Below the pieces are notes generated by a model, which had not been told where the DNA came from, did not search any database, and saw only the letters and a program-made list of their open reading frames with translations. Positions 25,808-34,443 of a stretch of 43,001 nt of DNA are shown here, one piece after another (the stretch's first letter is position 1; each line of letters opens with the position of its first letter). The stretch is from Methanoculleus sp. Lineage in GTDB: Archaea; Halobacteriota; Methanomicrobia; Methanomicrobiales; Methanoculleaceae. The position numbers and the translations under genes were made by a program. Where the stretch lies: contig JAHDQM010000004.1 in the NCBI GenBank assembly GCA_018433835.1, positions 1 to 43,001 of the forward strand, written 5' to 3'.

Positions 25808-27744
25808 CGGCATTTCAGCTTAAGGCGGATTTTGTGCCCACGGGTTCGCAGCCCGACGCGATCCGGAAACTCACCGATGGAATCAGCCGCGGCGAGCGGT
25901 TCCAGACCCTCCTCGGGGTCACGGGATCGGGGAAGACGTTCACGATAGCAAACGTCGTCGAGGAGGCCCGGAAACCCACGCTTGTTGTCGCCCACAACAA
26001 AACGCTTGCGGCCCAGCTCTACAACGAGTTCAAGTCGTTCTTCCCCGGGAACCGGGTGGAGTACTTCGTCTCCTACTACGACTACTACCAGCCCGAGTCC
26101 TATATCCCGAAACGCGACCTCTACATCGAGAAGGACGCTCAGATCAACCCGAAGATAGAGCAGATGCGCCTCGCGGCCACCGCATCGGTCCTTTCGCGTC
26201 CCGACACCGTCGTGGTCGCCTCGGTCTCCTGCATTTACGGCCTCGGGAACCCCGCGAACTTCCGGGGGATGGGGTTCGAGGTGAAGGTCCGGGACCGGGT
26301 ACGGCGCGACGACATTATTCGGAAACTCGTCGACATCCAGTTCGAGAGAAACGACATCGAGCTCATGCCGGGCCGGTTCCGCGTGAAGGGCGACACCATC
26401 GATATCGTGCCCGGCTACTTCAACAACATCATCCGTATCGAACTCTTCGGGGACGAGGTCGACCGGATCAGCGAGATCGATAAGGTCTCGGGAGAGCGGC
26501 TTGAAGCAATGGACTACTTCTTCGTCTACCCGGCCCGCCACTTCGTCGCCCCGGAAGAGGAGAAGGAGCGGGCGATTGTCTCCATCGAGCAGGAACTCGA
26601 AGAGTGGCTCCCGAACCTCGGTATGCTCGAGGCGCACCGGCTGCGGCAGCGGACGCTCTACGATATCGATATGATCCGGGAGACCGGAACCTGCAAGGGG
26701 ATCGAGAACTACTCCCGCCACTTCGACGGGAGGAAGACCGGGGAGAAACCCTACTGCCTGCTGGACTACTTCCCGGAGGACTTCCTGATGGTGATCGACG
26801 AGAGCCACCAGACCCTGCCCCAGGTTCGCGGCATGTACAACGGTGATTACTCGCGGAAGAAGTCTCTCGTCGATTATGGATTCAGGCTGCCGTCGGCGTT
26901 CGACAACCGGCCGCTGAAGTTCGACGAGTTCTCGCGCTACATGAGAAACGTCGTCTTCGTCTCGGCGACCCCGGGGGACTACGAACTGAAGCGGTCGAGC
27001 GTCGCGGAGCAGATCATCCGGCCGACGGGGCTCGTCGACCCGGCGGTCGAGGTCCGGCCGATCGAGGGGCAGATCCCGGACGTGATCGCCGAGATCCGTG
27101 CCACCATCGACCGCGGGGACCGGGTGCTGCTGACGACGCTCACAAAACGGCTTGCCGAGGAGCTCTCGGAGTACCTGGCCGACCAGGGGATCAAGACCCG
27201 TTACCTCCATTCCGAGATCAACACCCTCGAGCGGACCGAGATCATCCGGCAGCTCCGTCTCGGGAAGTACGACGTCCTCGTGGGGATCAACCTCCTGCGG
27301 GAGGGCCTCGACATCCCGGAGGTCGGGCTCGTCGGGATCCTCGATGCCGACAAGGAGGGGTTCCTCCGCGACGCCCGGAGCCTGGTCCAGACCATCGGGC
27401 GGGCCGCCAGGAACGTCAACGCGAAAGTGGTGCTCTACGCGGACAAAATGACCGATTCGATCAAGAAGGCGCTTGCCGAGACCGAGCGGCGGCGCACGAT
27501 GCAGCTCGACTACAACGCCCGGCACGGCATCACGCCGCAGACGATCAAAAAACCGATCCGGGAAAAAGAGGTCGAGATCACCGATATCAAGCACGTCCCG
27601 AAGTCCGAGATTCCGAACCTGATCATCGAGATCGAGGCTGATATGCGGGAGGCGGCGGAGCGCCTGGAGTTCGAGCGGGCGATCGCGCTGCGGGATATGA
27701 TAAAGAAGCTGCAGGAAGGGGGGACGGTCGGGGGCCGGCGGTGA
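25804..27744 (+). CDS. uvrB: Excinuclease ABC subunit B
   Basis: The 646-residue UvrB is the helicase that verifies damage and recruits UvrC. Walker A is GVTGSGKT (38-45). The DNA-clamping beta-hairpin is YYDYYQPESYIPKRD (91-105), Walker B is VIDESHQTLPQ, and helicase motifs V/VI appear as GINLLREGLDIPEV and QTIGRAARN. The C-terminal UVR helix (about 603-640: LIIEIEADMREAAERLEFER) binds UvrC. It is the last gene of uvrA-uvrC-uvrB, each joined by a 4-base overlap. A palindromic repeat element lies about 110 bases after its stop. Confidence 0.97.
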   Translation: MTAFQLKADFVPTGSQPDAIRKLTDGISRGERFQTLLGVTGSGKTFTIANVVEEARKPTLVVAHNKTLAAQLYNEFKSFFPGNRVEYFVSYYDYYQPESYIPKRDLYIEKDAQINPKIEQMRLAATASVLSRPDTVVVASVSCIYGLGNPANFRGMGFEVKVRDRVRRDDIIRKLVDIQFERNDIELMPGRFRVKGDTIDIVPGYFNNIIRIELFGDEVDRISEIDKVSGERLEAMDYFFVYPARHFVAPEEEKERAIVSIEQELEEWLPNLGMLEAHRLRQRTLYDIDMIRETGTCKGIENYSRHFDGRKTGEKPYCLLDYFPEDFLMVIDESHQTLPQVRGMYNGDYSRKKSLVDYGFRLPSAFDNRPLKFDEFSRYMRNVVFVSATPGDYELKRSSVAEQIIRPTGLVDPAVEVRPIEGQIPDVIAEIRATIDRGDRVLLTTLTKRLAEELSEYLADQGIKTRYLHSEINTLERTEIIRQLRLGKYDVLVGINLLREGLDIPEVGLVGILDADKEGFLRDARSLVQTIGRAARNVNAKVVLYADKMTDSIKKALAETERRRTMQLDYNARHGITPQTIKKPIREKEVEITDIKHVPKSEIPNLIIEIEADMREAAERLEFERAIALRDMIKKLQEGGTVGGRR

Positions 27745-27853
27745 GGGATTAAGGCTCTGGATTGCCGTAGGAGTATGGGCCTAGGAGGGACTACGACGGG
27801 AAAGGTGGCAACCTCCGTTGTTTTGGCGGTAAAACTGTTGAGGCGATGAAAAA

Positions 27854-28110
27854 CCCGGTACAGTGGACCGTGGGAGTATCGCCACGAGGGGGGTGGGGAC
27901 AGGGGAGGGGGGAGCATCCCCCCTCCCCACCTGACGGTGGTCGAGCTCCGTTCCTTTGGAACGTCGCACTCCCCGTCAGCCCCTCCTCGCACCTTCGGTG
28001 CTCGAACTCCGCTCCTCGAAGACCTCCGGTCTTCTCGAACTCCTGTCCTTGCGGACAGTCGTTCTCCGGAGCGTCGTTCCCCCAATGGCGATATCCACTG
28101 GAAAGCCGTG
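27854..28110. repeat. Palindromic intergenic element, copy B
   Basis: The left end is cccggtacagtggaccgtgg, then gagtatcgcc. The right end is ggcgatatccactggaaagc, then cgtg. The central hairpin ggggaggggggagcatcccc, then cctcccc, is followed by modules: cgttcctttggaacg, gcaccttcggtgc, gaagacctccggtcttc, gtccttgcggac, then cggagcgtcgttccccc. Module stems differ in sequence but pair internally. The whole is about 257 bp. Together with short flanks it fills the gap between uvrB and the PspC gene; no gene is seen in 27745-28184. Confidence 0.85.
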
Positions 28111-28184
28111 TAACTACCTGTGTGAGTAGAGCACGCACCGCCCTTCGTCTTGGAAAAAAGGCGGTTGGTTTCCCAGCCGCTCCC

Positions 28185-28412
28185 TTATGCCTCAGCAGGA
28201 GGCGCCCCCACCGGGCGTGCCTGCCCCTGCTCCGGCAGGATGATCCAGAGCAGGATATAGATGATTATCCCGGGCAAAAACCCCGTGAGCACGGTAACGA
28301 TGACCCAGATGGCCCGGATGACGTTCGGGTCGATCTCGAGGTACTCTCCGATGCCGCCGCATATTCCGGCGACCCACCGGTCGGTTGTTGAGCGGTATAA
28401 CTTCTTTGCCAT
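28185..28412 (-). CDS. PspC-domain small membrane protein
   Basis: The protein has 75 residues, starting MAKKLYRSTTDRWVAGICGG. The PspC pattern is clear: AGICGGIGEYLEIDPNVIRA followed by IWVIVTVLTGFLPGIIIYIL, a membrane helix, and WIILPE. PspC domains occur in envelope-stress proteins of bacteria and as small stand-alone proteins in archaea, where the role is not known. It lies 85 bases downstream of the RecQ-like gene on the same strand. A short AT-rich patch (aaacatctattacattgg on the minus strand) may hold its own promoter. Confidence 0.88.
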   Translation of the reverse strand: MAKKLYRSTTDRWVAGICGGIGEYLEIDPNVIRAIWVIVTVLTGFLPGIIIYILLWIILPEQGQARPVGAPPAEA

Positions 28413-28497
28413 AACAACTCCCGGAGAGCTCATTCTGCTGCCAATGTAATAGATGTTTCCCCGGAGAACGGGAGGCGGAGTACCGGCATCCGGCGGC

Positions 28498-29772
28498 TCA
28501 GCCGGACACGGAGCGGGCGGCACCGCGCTTCTGGCGCACGGACCGGGGGCGGGCCTCCCCGGCCGGGGTTCCGGCCGGCGCACAGGCGTCGCAGCCCCCG
28601 CAGGGGAGAGCGTCGAAGCGCTCCCCGAAGTATTCGAGGAGCGCCTTTCTCCGGCACCCCGCCGTGGTGCAGTAATCCGCCATGCTCTGCAGTTTCGAGC
28701 GTGCAACCTCGCGCTGGAACTCAGACGGAAGATCGCGGTCGATGAAGGACCGGAGACGTCGTGCGTCGCCGTCGTTATAAAAGAGGATGCAGTCGCTCGC
28801 CTCGCCGTCCCTCCCCGCCCGGCCGCTCTCCTGGTAATAGGCCTCGAGGGTCTTTGGCATATCGTAGTGGACGACAAACCTGACGTCCGGCTTGTCGATG
28901 CCCATGCCGAACGCGCTCGTCGCGCAGACGACCGGGACTTTCCCGCCGGTGAACCGGTCCTGCGTCTCCCCCCGTGCGGCTGCCGTCATCCCGGCATGGT
29001 AGGGGAGCGCCGAAACTCCGCCGGCCCGCAGCCGGGTCGCAAGCGTCTCGGCCCCTTCCCTCGTTGCGACGTAGACGATACCGGTATCCTTCCTGTGGCC
29101 CCGTAGATAGGCGCGGAGCCGTTCGTATGCGCCTTCTTCCTTCGGGACGACGGCATAACGGAGGCTCTCCCGGTTGAAACTCCCGACATAGACGGAAGGT
29201 TCCGCGAGATTGAGCTGCCGGACGATATCTTCGCGTACGTCCGGCGTCGCGGTTGCCGTCAGGGCGACCATCGGTACCCCGGGAAACTGCTCCTTGAGGG
29301 CCGCGAGCGACCGGTACTCCGGGCGGAACTGGTGCCCCCACATCGATATGCAGTGCGCCTCGTCGACCGCGATCAGCGTGACGGGGATGGATGCCATGAG
29401 CGCGAGGAAGTCGTCGCTGACCGCCTTCTCCGGCGAGACGTAGAGGATCTGGATCAGGCCCTCTCCGAGTTCCGAGAGGATCCGGCGTGTCGTGGCGTAG
29501 GATCCGGAGGAGTTCAGCGCTTCTGCGCCGATCCCTCGGGCCTGCAGGTCGTCGACCTGGTCCTTCATCAGCGCGATGAGGGGCGATATCACCAGCGTGA
29601 CGCCGTCGCCGATGAGCGCGGGGACCTGGTAGCAGAGCGATTTGCCGCCTCCGGTCGCAAGCACCGCAAGGACGTCGCGCCCGGAAAGAAGGTCCTGGAT
29701 GATCTCGCGCTGGTACGGGTTGAACGCCGTATGTCCGAAGTAACGCTGCAGGATCAGGTTCAGGCGATCCAT
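28498..29772 (-). CDS. RecQ-like ATP-dependent DNA helicase, short form
   Basis: The 424-residue protein has superfamily-2 helicase motifs of RecQ: Walker A ATGGGKSLCYQ (39-49), DEAHCISMWGHQFRPEY (137-153; the aromatic-rich loop), TATATPDVREDI, motif V TSAFGMGIDKPDVRFVVHYD and motif VI YYQESGRAGRDGE. A zinc-binding part follows with YCTTAGCRRKALLEYFGE and CGGCDAC. It ends about 30 residues later with a basic Arg-rich tail, lacking winged-helix and HRDC domains. ATG 29772 is used; a GTG lies one codon upstream. It follows the amidohydrolase gene by about 80 bases and may be co-transcribed. Confidence 0.92.
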   Translation of the reverse strand: MDRLNLILQRYFGHTAFNPYQREIIQDLLSGRDVLAVLATGGGKSLCYQVPALIGDGVTLVISPLIALMKDQVDDLQARGIGAEALNSSGSYATTRRILSELGEGLIQILYVSPEKAVSDDFLALMASIPVTLIAVDEAHCISMWGHQFRPEYRSLAALKEQFPGVPMVALTATATPDVREDIVRQLNLAEPSVYVGSFNRESLRYAVVPKEEGAYERLRAYLRGHRKDTGIVYVATREGAETLATRLRAGGVSALPYHAGMTAAARGETQDRFTGGKVPVVCATSAFGMGIDKPDVRFVVHYDMPKTLEAYYQESGRAGRDGEASDCILFYNDGDARRLRSFIDRDLPSEFQREVARSKLQSMADYCTTAGCRRKALLEYFGERFDALPCGGCDACAPAGTPAGEARPRSVRQKRGAARSVSG

Positions 29773-29853
29773 CACTATATAAGTGGGTGCTCTACCGGCA
29801 TAGCATCTTCGGCCCGGAAGTCCGGCGGAATACGGCCGGATTGGGCAGGTTCC

Positions 29854-30645
29854 TCACCCAGAGACCTCGTCCCAGAACCCGGCGACGGCGGAGAAGATCC
29901 TCTCCTGTAGTTCGGTAAGGCGCGCTTCGTCGGCCTCGCGGCTTTCGGTCTCGTAGAAGCCGCGGTTGATCTCGACCTGGACCCAGGGTATCTTCCTCTG
30001 CCGGTAGTGCGCCACCGAGATGAACCCGCCCCTGAAGGGATCGTTCATCGCAACCCGCCCCTCACCGTCGAACTCCACCTGGAACGACCGGGCGAGCGCC
30101 TGAAGCCACTCCGGCGGGCAGGTCACGAAACCGGCCGCCGTTTTGGGCTTCCCGTTCCGGTCTCCCCGGTTGCTCAGGCAGAAGAGCGGGCGCTCTCGTC
30201 CGGCGTCCATCCGGACCGGCGGGGACCTGGGCAGCATGCTGTGGCAGTCGAAGGCGATCTCGACAGGCAGGGTATCGAGGGCCTCGGCCAGCCGTTTGTG
30301 GAACGGGTGGTAGTAGTTCTGCAGGAGTGTCCCTATCAACTCCCTGCCGGGCACCCGGCCCTTCCGGAACACCGGTGTCCCGTCCTGCGTGATGACCTTG
30401 ACCACGCCGTCCTGGGTCCGCGGCGGGTAGTCGTAGGGCGGTCGGTTTGTATCGACGAAGATCCTTGAAAAGTCGAAGTCGACCAGCGCCTCCACCGCAT
30501 CGTCGAATCCATAGAGACGGCGGGTATGGGGATCACTGTTGAAGACGATCTCCTTTCGCGAGAGATTGGCGAGATCGCGGACCTCGGGCGGAACGGAGAT
30601 GCCGCCGTGGGGGATCGAGATGAGGAACGGGTATGGGCCGCTCAA
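29854..30645 (-). CDS. N-formylglutamate amidohydrolase-like protein
   Basis: The 263-residue protein opens SGPYPFLISIPHGGISVPPE. The family marks are SIPHGG (about 9-14), NSDPHTRRLYGFDD, the DTNRPP segment, FDCHSM (about 132-137), and the C-terminal VEINRGFYE. These supply the metal-binding His/Asp/Glu set of this hydrolase family, which removes formyl groups from N-formylglutamate in histidine breakdown. No histidine-degradation genes are nearby, so the substrate is uncertain. The start appears to be TTG at 30645, backed by a strong ggggggaag site 6 bases upstream; no ATG fits better. Confidence 0.85.
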   Translation of the reverse strand: MSGPYPFLISIPHGGISVPPEVRDLANLSRKEIVFNSDPHTRRLYGFDDAVEALVDFDFSRIFVDTNRPPYDYPPRTQDGVVKVITQDGTPVFRKGRVPGRELIGTLLQNYYHPFHKRLAEALDTLPVEIAFDCHSMLPRSPPVRMDAGRERPLFCLSNRGDRNGKPKTAAGFVTCPPEWLQALARSFQVEFDGEGRVAMNDPFRGGFISVAHYRQRKIPWVQVEINRGFYETESREADEARLTELQERIFSAVAGFWDEVSG

Positions 30646-30768
30646 TTTGTCTTCCCCCCGTCGGGGCGGATCCGGGAACTGACGCTCATGCTGCTTCTAA
30701 CCGCAGTCGTATGCGGACACCCGGTACAAAAGTGCATTGGTCGAGAATACGCCGGACCCGGGCGGGCA

Positions 30769-30780
30769 TGCATATAAAGG
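30769..30780 (+). promoter_or_regulatory. TATA promoter before the SNF pseudogene
   Basis: The sequence tgcatataaagg is a clear TATA box about 55 bases before ATG 30829. The promoter of the broken transporter gene is thus still present. Confidence 0.55.
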
Positions 30781-30828
30781 CAGAGCGCTTCTTTACCCGG
30801 AGGGAGCAGGGCCCTAGCGGTGAGAAGC

Positions 30829-31084
30829 ATGGAAAGAGAACAGTGGTCCTCAACGCTGGGCTTCGTTCTTGCAAGCATCGGCTCGGCCGTGGGGATAGGG
30901 AGCATATGGCGGTTTCCCTACATCGTGGGCGCCAACGGGGGCGGCGCGTTCCTGATCCCGGATCTGTGCCGAGATCGGCGGCTGCGGATGGCAGCAGAGG
31001 GTCTATATGGCGCTCATCCGCTACGGCGTTCCTGCAGTCCTGCTGATCACGCTTATCGGCAGTTTCTTCCGGGTTACGGGATGA
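30829..31084 (+). pseudogene. SNF-family sodium symporter with large internal deletion
   Basis: The start is a textbook neurotransmitter:sodium symporter N-terminus: [20 protein letters not shown], then [24 protein letters not shown]. Soon after (about 30960) the sense is lost. Another frame then gives a typical C-terminal helix, [20 protein letters not shown], then FFRVTG and TGA at 31082. Intact proteins have about 450-500 residues and 11-12 helices, so about 400 residues are missing and the ends are out of frame. A TATA box and ribosome site remain. This is a clear gene relic, not a sequencing slip. Confidence 0.85.
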
Positions 31085-31107
31085 AAAAAGCCGGGCTCGA
31101 CCCCGGG

Positions 31108-31602
31108 TTATAACTCCGGCACCTGCTCTTCTGCCCGTCTGCTCTTCTCCTGTGCCTGGAGAACGTCAAGGACATCCTGCATATCGGGCACCGTTGCCGC
31201 CGGGTATTCCCCGACGAATATGATGCGCCGGAATTCGTCGACGACGATGTTTGCCCGCCTCGAATAGCCCCTTATGCTGTCGAAGACGTCATACATCTGC
31301 GCTACGCCGCCGTGGGGCCAGAAATCCGCAAGGAGCCGGGTCTTCTTGATGCTGAGGCTCTCCGCCCACGCCCGCTTGCAGGGGACGGAGTCCACGCTGA
31401 TACCGAGGGCAACGGCACCAAGGGAGTCGAACGCGTTCCAATTCGCCTCGAGCGCCTTCATCTGTCTGCCACAGATGCTGGTCCAGGCCAGCGGGTGAAA
31501 CGAGAGGACAACCCGCTTCCCCGGGAAGCCCGACAACCGGATTCCATTTCCATTCTGGTCCGGTATCGAGAAATCCTGAGCCTGTTCGCCGATCTCAACC
31601 AT
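31108..31602 (-). CDS. Peroxiredoxin (AhpC/TSA family)
   Basis: The 164-residue protein has a thioredoxin-fold peroxidase pattern: [20 protein letters not shown], then [20 protein letters not shown] with the peroxidatic Cys44 in P-x3-T-x2-C (Pro37, Thr41). A second cysteine at 76 lies in [13 protein letters not shown]. It should reduce hydrogen peroxide or organic peroxides, important for an anaerobe exposed to oxygen. It converges on the SNF pseudogene. The upstream region runs toward the divergent CorC-type gene. Confidence 0.92.
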   Translation of the reverse strand: MVEIGEQAQDFSIPDQNGNGIRLSGFPGKRVVLSFHPLAWTSICGRQMKALEANWNAFDSLGAVALGISVDSVPCKRAWAESLSIKKTRLLADFWPHGGVAQMYDVFDSIRGYSRRANIVVDEFRRIIFVGEYPAATVPDMQDVLDVLQAQEKSRRAEEQVPEL

Positions 31603-31786
31603 CCTACATCACCGGGTGAGACTCCGGTCCCGGCGATGATAAATATTTCTCACGAACGATCGCCCCTGCACGGGACCACCATACAGGCCTCTCCGGGCTA
31701 TTCTCCGTGCAGCGGACGGCGACGCCGGCTCCTGCACCCCTCCGTTGCCGAGCCGTTGCCCGAAGGGCTTCCCCGGGTGCCCCGCA

Positions 31787-31795
31787 GATTTAAGA
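31787..31795 (+). promoter_or_regulatory. TATA box for a leaderless transcript
   Basis: The sequence gatttaaga is centred about 28 bases before ATG 31819, and no ribosome site precedes the start. Together these suggest a transcript that begins at or next to the start codon. Confidence 0.5.
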
Positions 31796-31818
31796 CTCCT
31801 GGTAGTAAGAATAATGCA

Positions 31819-33135
31819 ATGCCACTCGCCACAAACATCGCTATCATCGTCCTCTTAATACTCACGAACGGCTTCTTCTCGATGACGGAGTTTGCGCTTG
31901 TCTCTGCAAGGACGACGCGCCTGCAGAAGAAAGCAGCGGACGGCGACGCCGGAGCGGCGGCCGCCCTCGAACTTGCCGCGGACCCGACGCAGTTCCTCTC
32001 CACCGTCCAGGTCGGCATTACCGTCGTCGGGATCCTGGCCGGAGCCTTCGGCGGGGCGACGCTCACGGGACCTCTCGCAGAAGTATTCGCCTCTATCCCC
32101 CTGGTTGCCCCGTACAGCGGCCCGCTCGCGGTCGTAACCGTCGTCGCCGTCATCACCTACCTGACGCTCGTCGTCGGGGAACTGGTGCCGAAGCGGGTGG
32201 CCATGACTTACGCCGACCGCATCGCATCGCTGGTTTCGCGCCCGATACGGCTCCTTTCCTGGGCCGCCGCACCCCTCGTCCGGCTGCTGAGCGCCTCGAC
32301 CGAGGGGGTCCTCATGGTGCTCAGGGTGCGCAAGCCCTCAGGACCCGAGGTTACGGAAGAAGACGTCAGGGTCCTCATCGGGCAGGCCACCCGGGCGGGC
32401 GTCTTTGAGGAGGCGGAACAGGATATGGTGGAGAGCGTCTTCCGCCTCGCCGACCGGCGGGTCAGCGTGCTGATGACCCCGCGGCCCGACATCGTGGCCG
32501 TGGACGTCGAGGACCCCATCGAAGATAACTGGCGAAAGATGGTGAACTCCACGCACGTTTACTTCCCGGTCTACCGCGACCACCTGGACAACCTGCTCGG
32601 TGTCGTCTCGGTCCGCAACCTCTGGGCGCGGATGATCGCGGGCGAGTCCCCCGATCTCATGGAGGCAATCGAACCTGCCCTCTTCGTGCCCGAGAGCGTC
32701 CTCGCGCTCTTGGTCCTCGAAGAGTTCAAGACCTCCGGGACACGGATCGCCCTTGTCACCGACGAGTACGGGAGCATCCAGGGGCTGGTCACCATCCACG
32801 ATATCATGGAGGCGATCGTCGGCGGCATCCCGTCGGCCGAACACCCGCCCGAGGGTCCGGCGATTCGCCGTGAAGACGGGTCGTGGCTTCTCGACGGGAT
32901 GTTCCCGGTCGACGAGCTCCACGACCTCCTCGACGTGGGTACCCTGCCCGGGGAGGGGCGCGGATATTACCAGACACTCGGCGGGTTCGTGATGATGTAT
33001 CTTGAGCGGACACCCGAGGCTGGCGACCGGTTCGTCTGGAACGGGCTTCGGTTCGAGGTTCTCGATATGGACGTCCACCGGGTCGACAAGGTGCTTGTCA
33101 CCCCGCTGGGGGCCGGTGAGGAGAGGAAAGAGTGA
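31819..33135 (+). CDS. CNNM/CorC-type membrane protein (DUF21 with CBS pair)
   Basis: The protein has 438 residues. The DUF21 transmembrane part (1 to about 180) includes IAIIVLLILTNGFFSMTEFA, the conserved FLSTVQVGITVVGILAGAFG and TLVVGELVPKRVAMTYADRI. Two CBS domains follow (about 200-325: VSVLMTPRPDIVAVDVEDP and GTRIALVTDEYGSIQGLVTI). The end is a CorC/HlyC domain (about 345-430: GSWLLDGMFPVDELHDLLDV). Such proteins export or sense Mg2+ or Na+; older 'hemolysin' names are misleading. It starts at ATG 31819; the in-frame stretch upstream is chance. A T-run at 33153 probably ends the transcript. Confidence 0.92.
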   Translation: MPLATNIAIIVLLILTNGFFSMTEFALVSARTTRLQKKAADGDAGAAAALELAADPTQFLSTVQVGITVVGILAGAFGGATLTGPLAEVFASIPLVAPYSGPLAVVTVVAVITYLTLVVGELVPKRVAMTYADRIASLVSRPIRLLSWAAAPLVRLLSASTEGVLMVLRVRKPSGPEVTEEDVRVLIGQATRAGVFEEAEQDMVESVFRLADRRVSVLMTPRPDIVAVDVEDPIEDNWRKMVNSTHVYFPVYRDHLDNLLGVVSVRNLWARMIAGESPDLMEAIEPALFVPESVLALLVLEEFKTSGTRIALVTDEYGSIQGLVTIHDIMEAIVGGIPSAEHPPEGPAIRREDGSWLLDGMFPVDELHDLLDVGTLPGEGRGYYQTLGGFVMMYLERTPEAGDRFVWNGLRFEVLDMDVHRVDKVLVTPLGAGEERKE

Positions 33136-33151
33136 TTTTGGCCGGGTTGAA

Positions 33152-33159
33152 ATTTTTCT
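33152..33159 (+). terminator. T-rich terminator
   Basis: The sequence aatttttctt begins about 17 bases after the stop of the CorC-type gene. Confidence 0.45.
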
Positions 33160-33183
33160 TGAGAATCGTTGGTTGCGTTGCGG

Positions 33184-33642
33184 GCACGGAGTCCGAGGGG
33201 GTATCGCACCTTGAGGGTGCTCATGCTCCGGACGTCCCGTCCATCGCAAGCCCAAGACCTTCGGTCTTCTCCTGCTCCTGCCCTTCGGCCAGTCGCATAT
33301 CGCCATGACTGCCCCCGCCCCTTTGGGGCGGGGAACGACTTCCGGGAGCGGCGCTTCCGGCAGGAGTTTGAGCACCGAAGGTGCGGAGCGCGACGGGCCA
33401 TAGGGCCGGAGCATGAGCACCGCCAGGTGCGGAGGAGGAGGCCGGGCGGGGTGGGGGTTGTAGGCGTCAGCTTATATGGTGGAGACAGGGGAGGGGGGGG
33501 TGCTCCCCCCTCCCCACCTGACGGTGGTCGAGCTCCGTTTCTATTGGAACGTCGCACTCGCACCTATCGGTGCTCAAGCTCGCTGCGCTCGCACTCCCCG
33601 TCAGCCCCACCCCCAATCGCGATACTCCCACGGAAGCCGTGC
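33184..33642. repeat. Palindromic intergenic element, copy C, with 24-bp terminal inverted repeats
   Basis: This largest copy (459 bp) is bounded by gcacgg-ag-tccgagggggtatcgc (33184-33207) and gcgatactcccacgg-aagccgtgc (33619-33642), which match in 20 of 24 positions when one is reversed. It holds the central hairpin gacaggggaggggggggtgc / tcccccctccccacc (about 33484-33522), the stem ccccgcccctttggggcggg, and many small modules on both arms: agaccttcggtct, gcccttcggcc, gcaccgaaggtgc, gcacctatcggtgc. No coding sequence is convincing; frames through it are Arg/Ser-rich. Confidence 0.85.
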
Positions 33643-33675
33643 TATGTGTAACTACAAGAAATCAGCAGATTTGAA

Positions 33676-33812
33676 GGGCGGGAGTTCGAGAAGCCATCAG
33701 GCTTCGAGGCGTGAGCGAAAGCGAACGTGAGCACCACCAGGTGCGAGGACCAGAGTTTGAGCAACGGCAGGTGCGAGGTGCGCAGTATCCTTGAAATCCG
33801 TGCCAGTGTGAC
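33676..33812. repeat. Hairpin modules and a partial right end after copy C
   Basis: Modules continue beyond copy C: gagttcgagaagccatcagg / cttcgag, gagcaccaccaggtgcga and gagtttgagcaacggcaggt. The sequence then ends with gaaatccgtgccag at 33794-33807, matching the right end of copy A. This suggests a second, decayed or nested element. No gene is seen from 33136 to 33927. Confidence 0.6.
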
Positions 33813-33927
33813 CGCAGAAAAGTGGTTTATGGTTTCAATGCAACTGCAATAGGGGCCGATCTGCAGAGTCGGGTTTGTTCCAGGGACGACTCTCCAGAGC
33901 GGGTTTCAACAAAATGTTGAGTAATCC

Positions 33928-34443
33928 CTACCCGATCTCAACCAGGCTGACTGTGAACGTGAGGTCTTCGCCCGCGAGGGGGTGGTTCGCGTCGATGGTG
34001 ACTGCACCGGGGGAGATGCCGGTGACCGTCGCGGGCAGCACCTGCCCGTCCTGCAGGGGTATCCCGACCTGATCTCCGACCGTCAGGTTCTCTCCACCGG
34101 TGATCTCAGCCGGGTCGAAGACGAAGACGAGATCCTCCCGGTATGGCCCGTACGCCTGGTCGGCCGGAATGTGAAGGGTCTTTTCCTCTCCTACCCGCAT
34201 CCCGATAACGCCCGCATCGAATCCCGCGATTACCTCGCCGTTGCCGACGGTAAACCCGAGCGGCTCGCGCCCGGTGGAGGTATCGAAGACCGTCCCGTTA
34301 TCGAAGGTGCCGGCGTAGTGGACCAACACCCTATCCCCGGACTTCACCTGCGCCTCTTCGCCGTCGCTCGCAATGCAGCCTGAAGAGAAGGCAAAGCCGC
34401 ACGCGATCAGCAACAGAACGCCGTATGCATGCCCGTACTTCAT
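33928..34443 (-). CDS. FKBP-type peptidyl-prolyl isomerase lipoprotein
   Basis: The protein has 171 residues, with ATG 34443 opening a lipoprotein signal (MKYGHAYGVLLLIACGFAFS, lipid-bearing Cys23). The FKBP core follows: VLVHYAGTFDNGTVFDTSTG, GFTVGNGEVIAGFDAGVIGM and VGEEKTLHIPADQAYGPYRE. An inserted flap-like part resembles SlyD (about 110-150). It should catalyse proline isomerisation in folding of exported proteins at the outer face of the membrane. Its start overlaps the stop of the giant TPR gene as ATGA, so the two are translated together. Confidence 0.92.
   Translation of the reverse strand: MKYGHAYGVLLLIACGFAFSSGCIASDGEEAQVKSGDRVLVHYAGTFDNGTVFDTSTGREPLGFTVGNGEVIAGFDAGVIGMRVGEEKTLHIPADQAYGPYREDLVFVFDPAEITGGENLTVGDQVGIPLQDGQVLPATVTGISPGAVTIDANHPLAGEDLTFTVSLVEIG

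Noticed and set aside
25771..27594. 607-residue minus-strand frame opposite uvrB
   Set aside because: Antisense shadow. No motifs; the plus strand encodes a complete UvrB.
29773..29785. TATA-like cttatatag just before recQ as its promoter
   Set aside because: It lies only a few bases before the start codon, too close to make an mRNA with that start. The gene may be read through from the amidohydrolase gene instead.
33169..33651. 160-residue frame across repeat copy C
   Set aside because: It reads through hairpin modules, is Arg/Ser/Pro-rich, and breaks differently in each copy, so it is not a gene.
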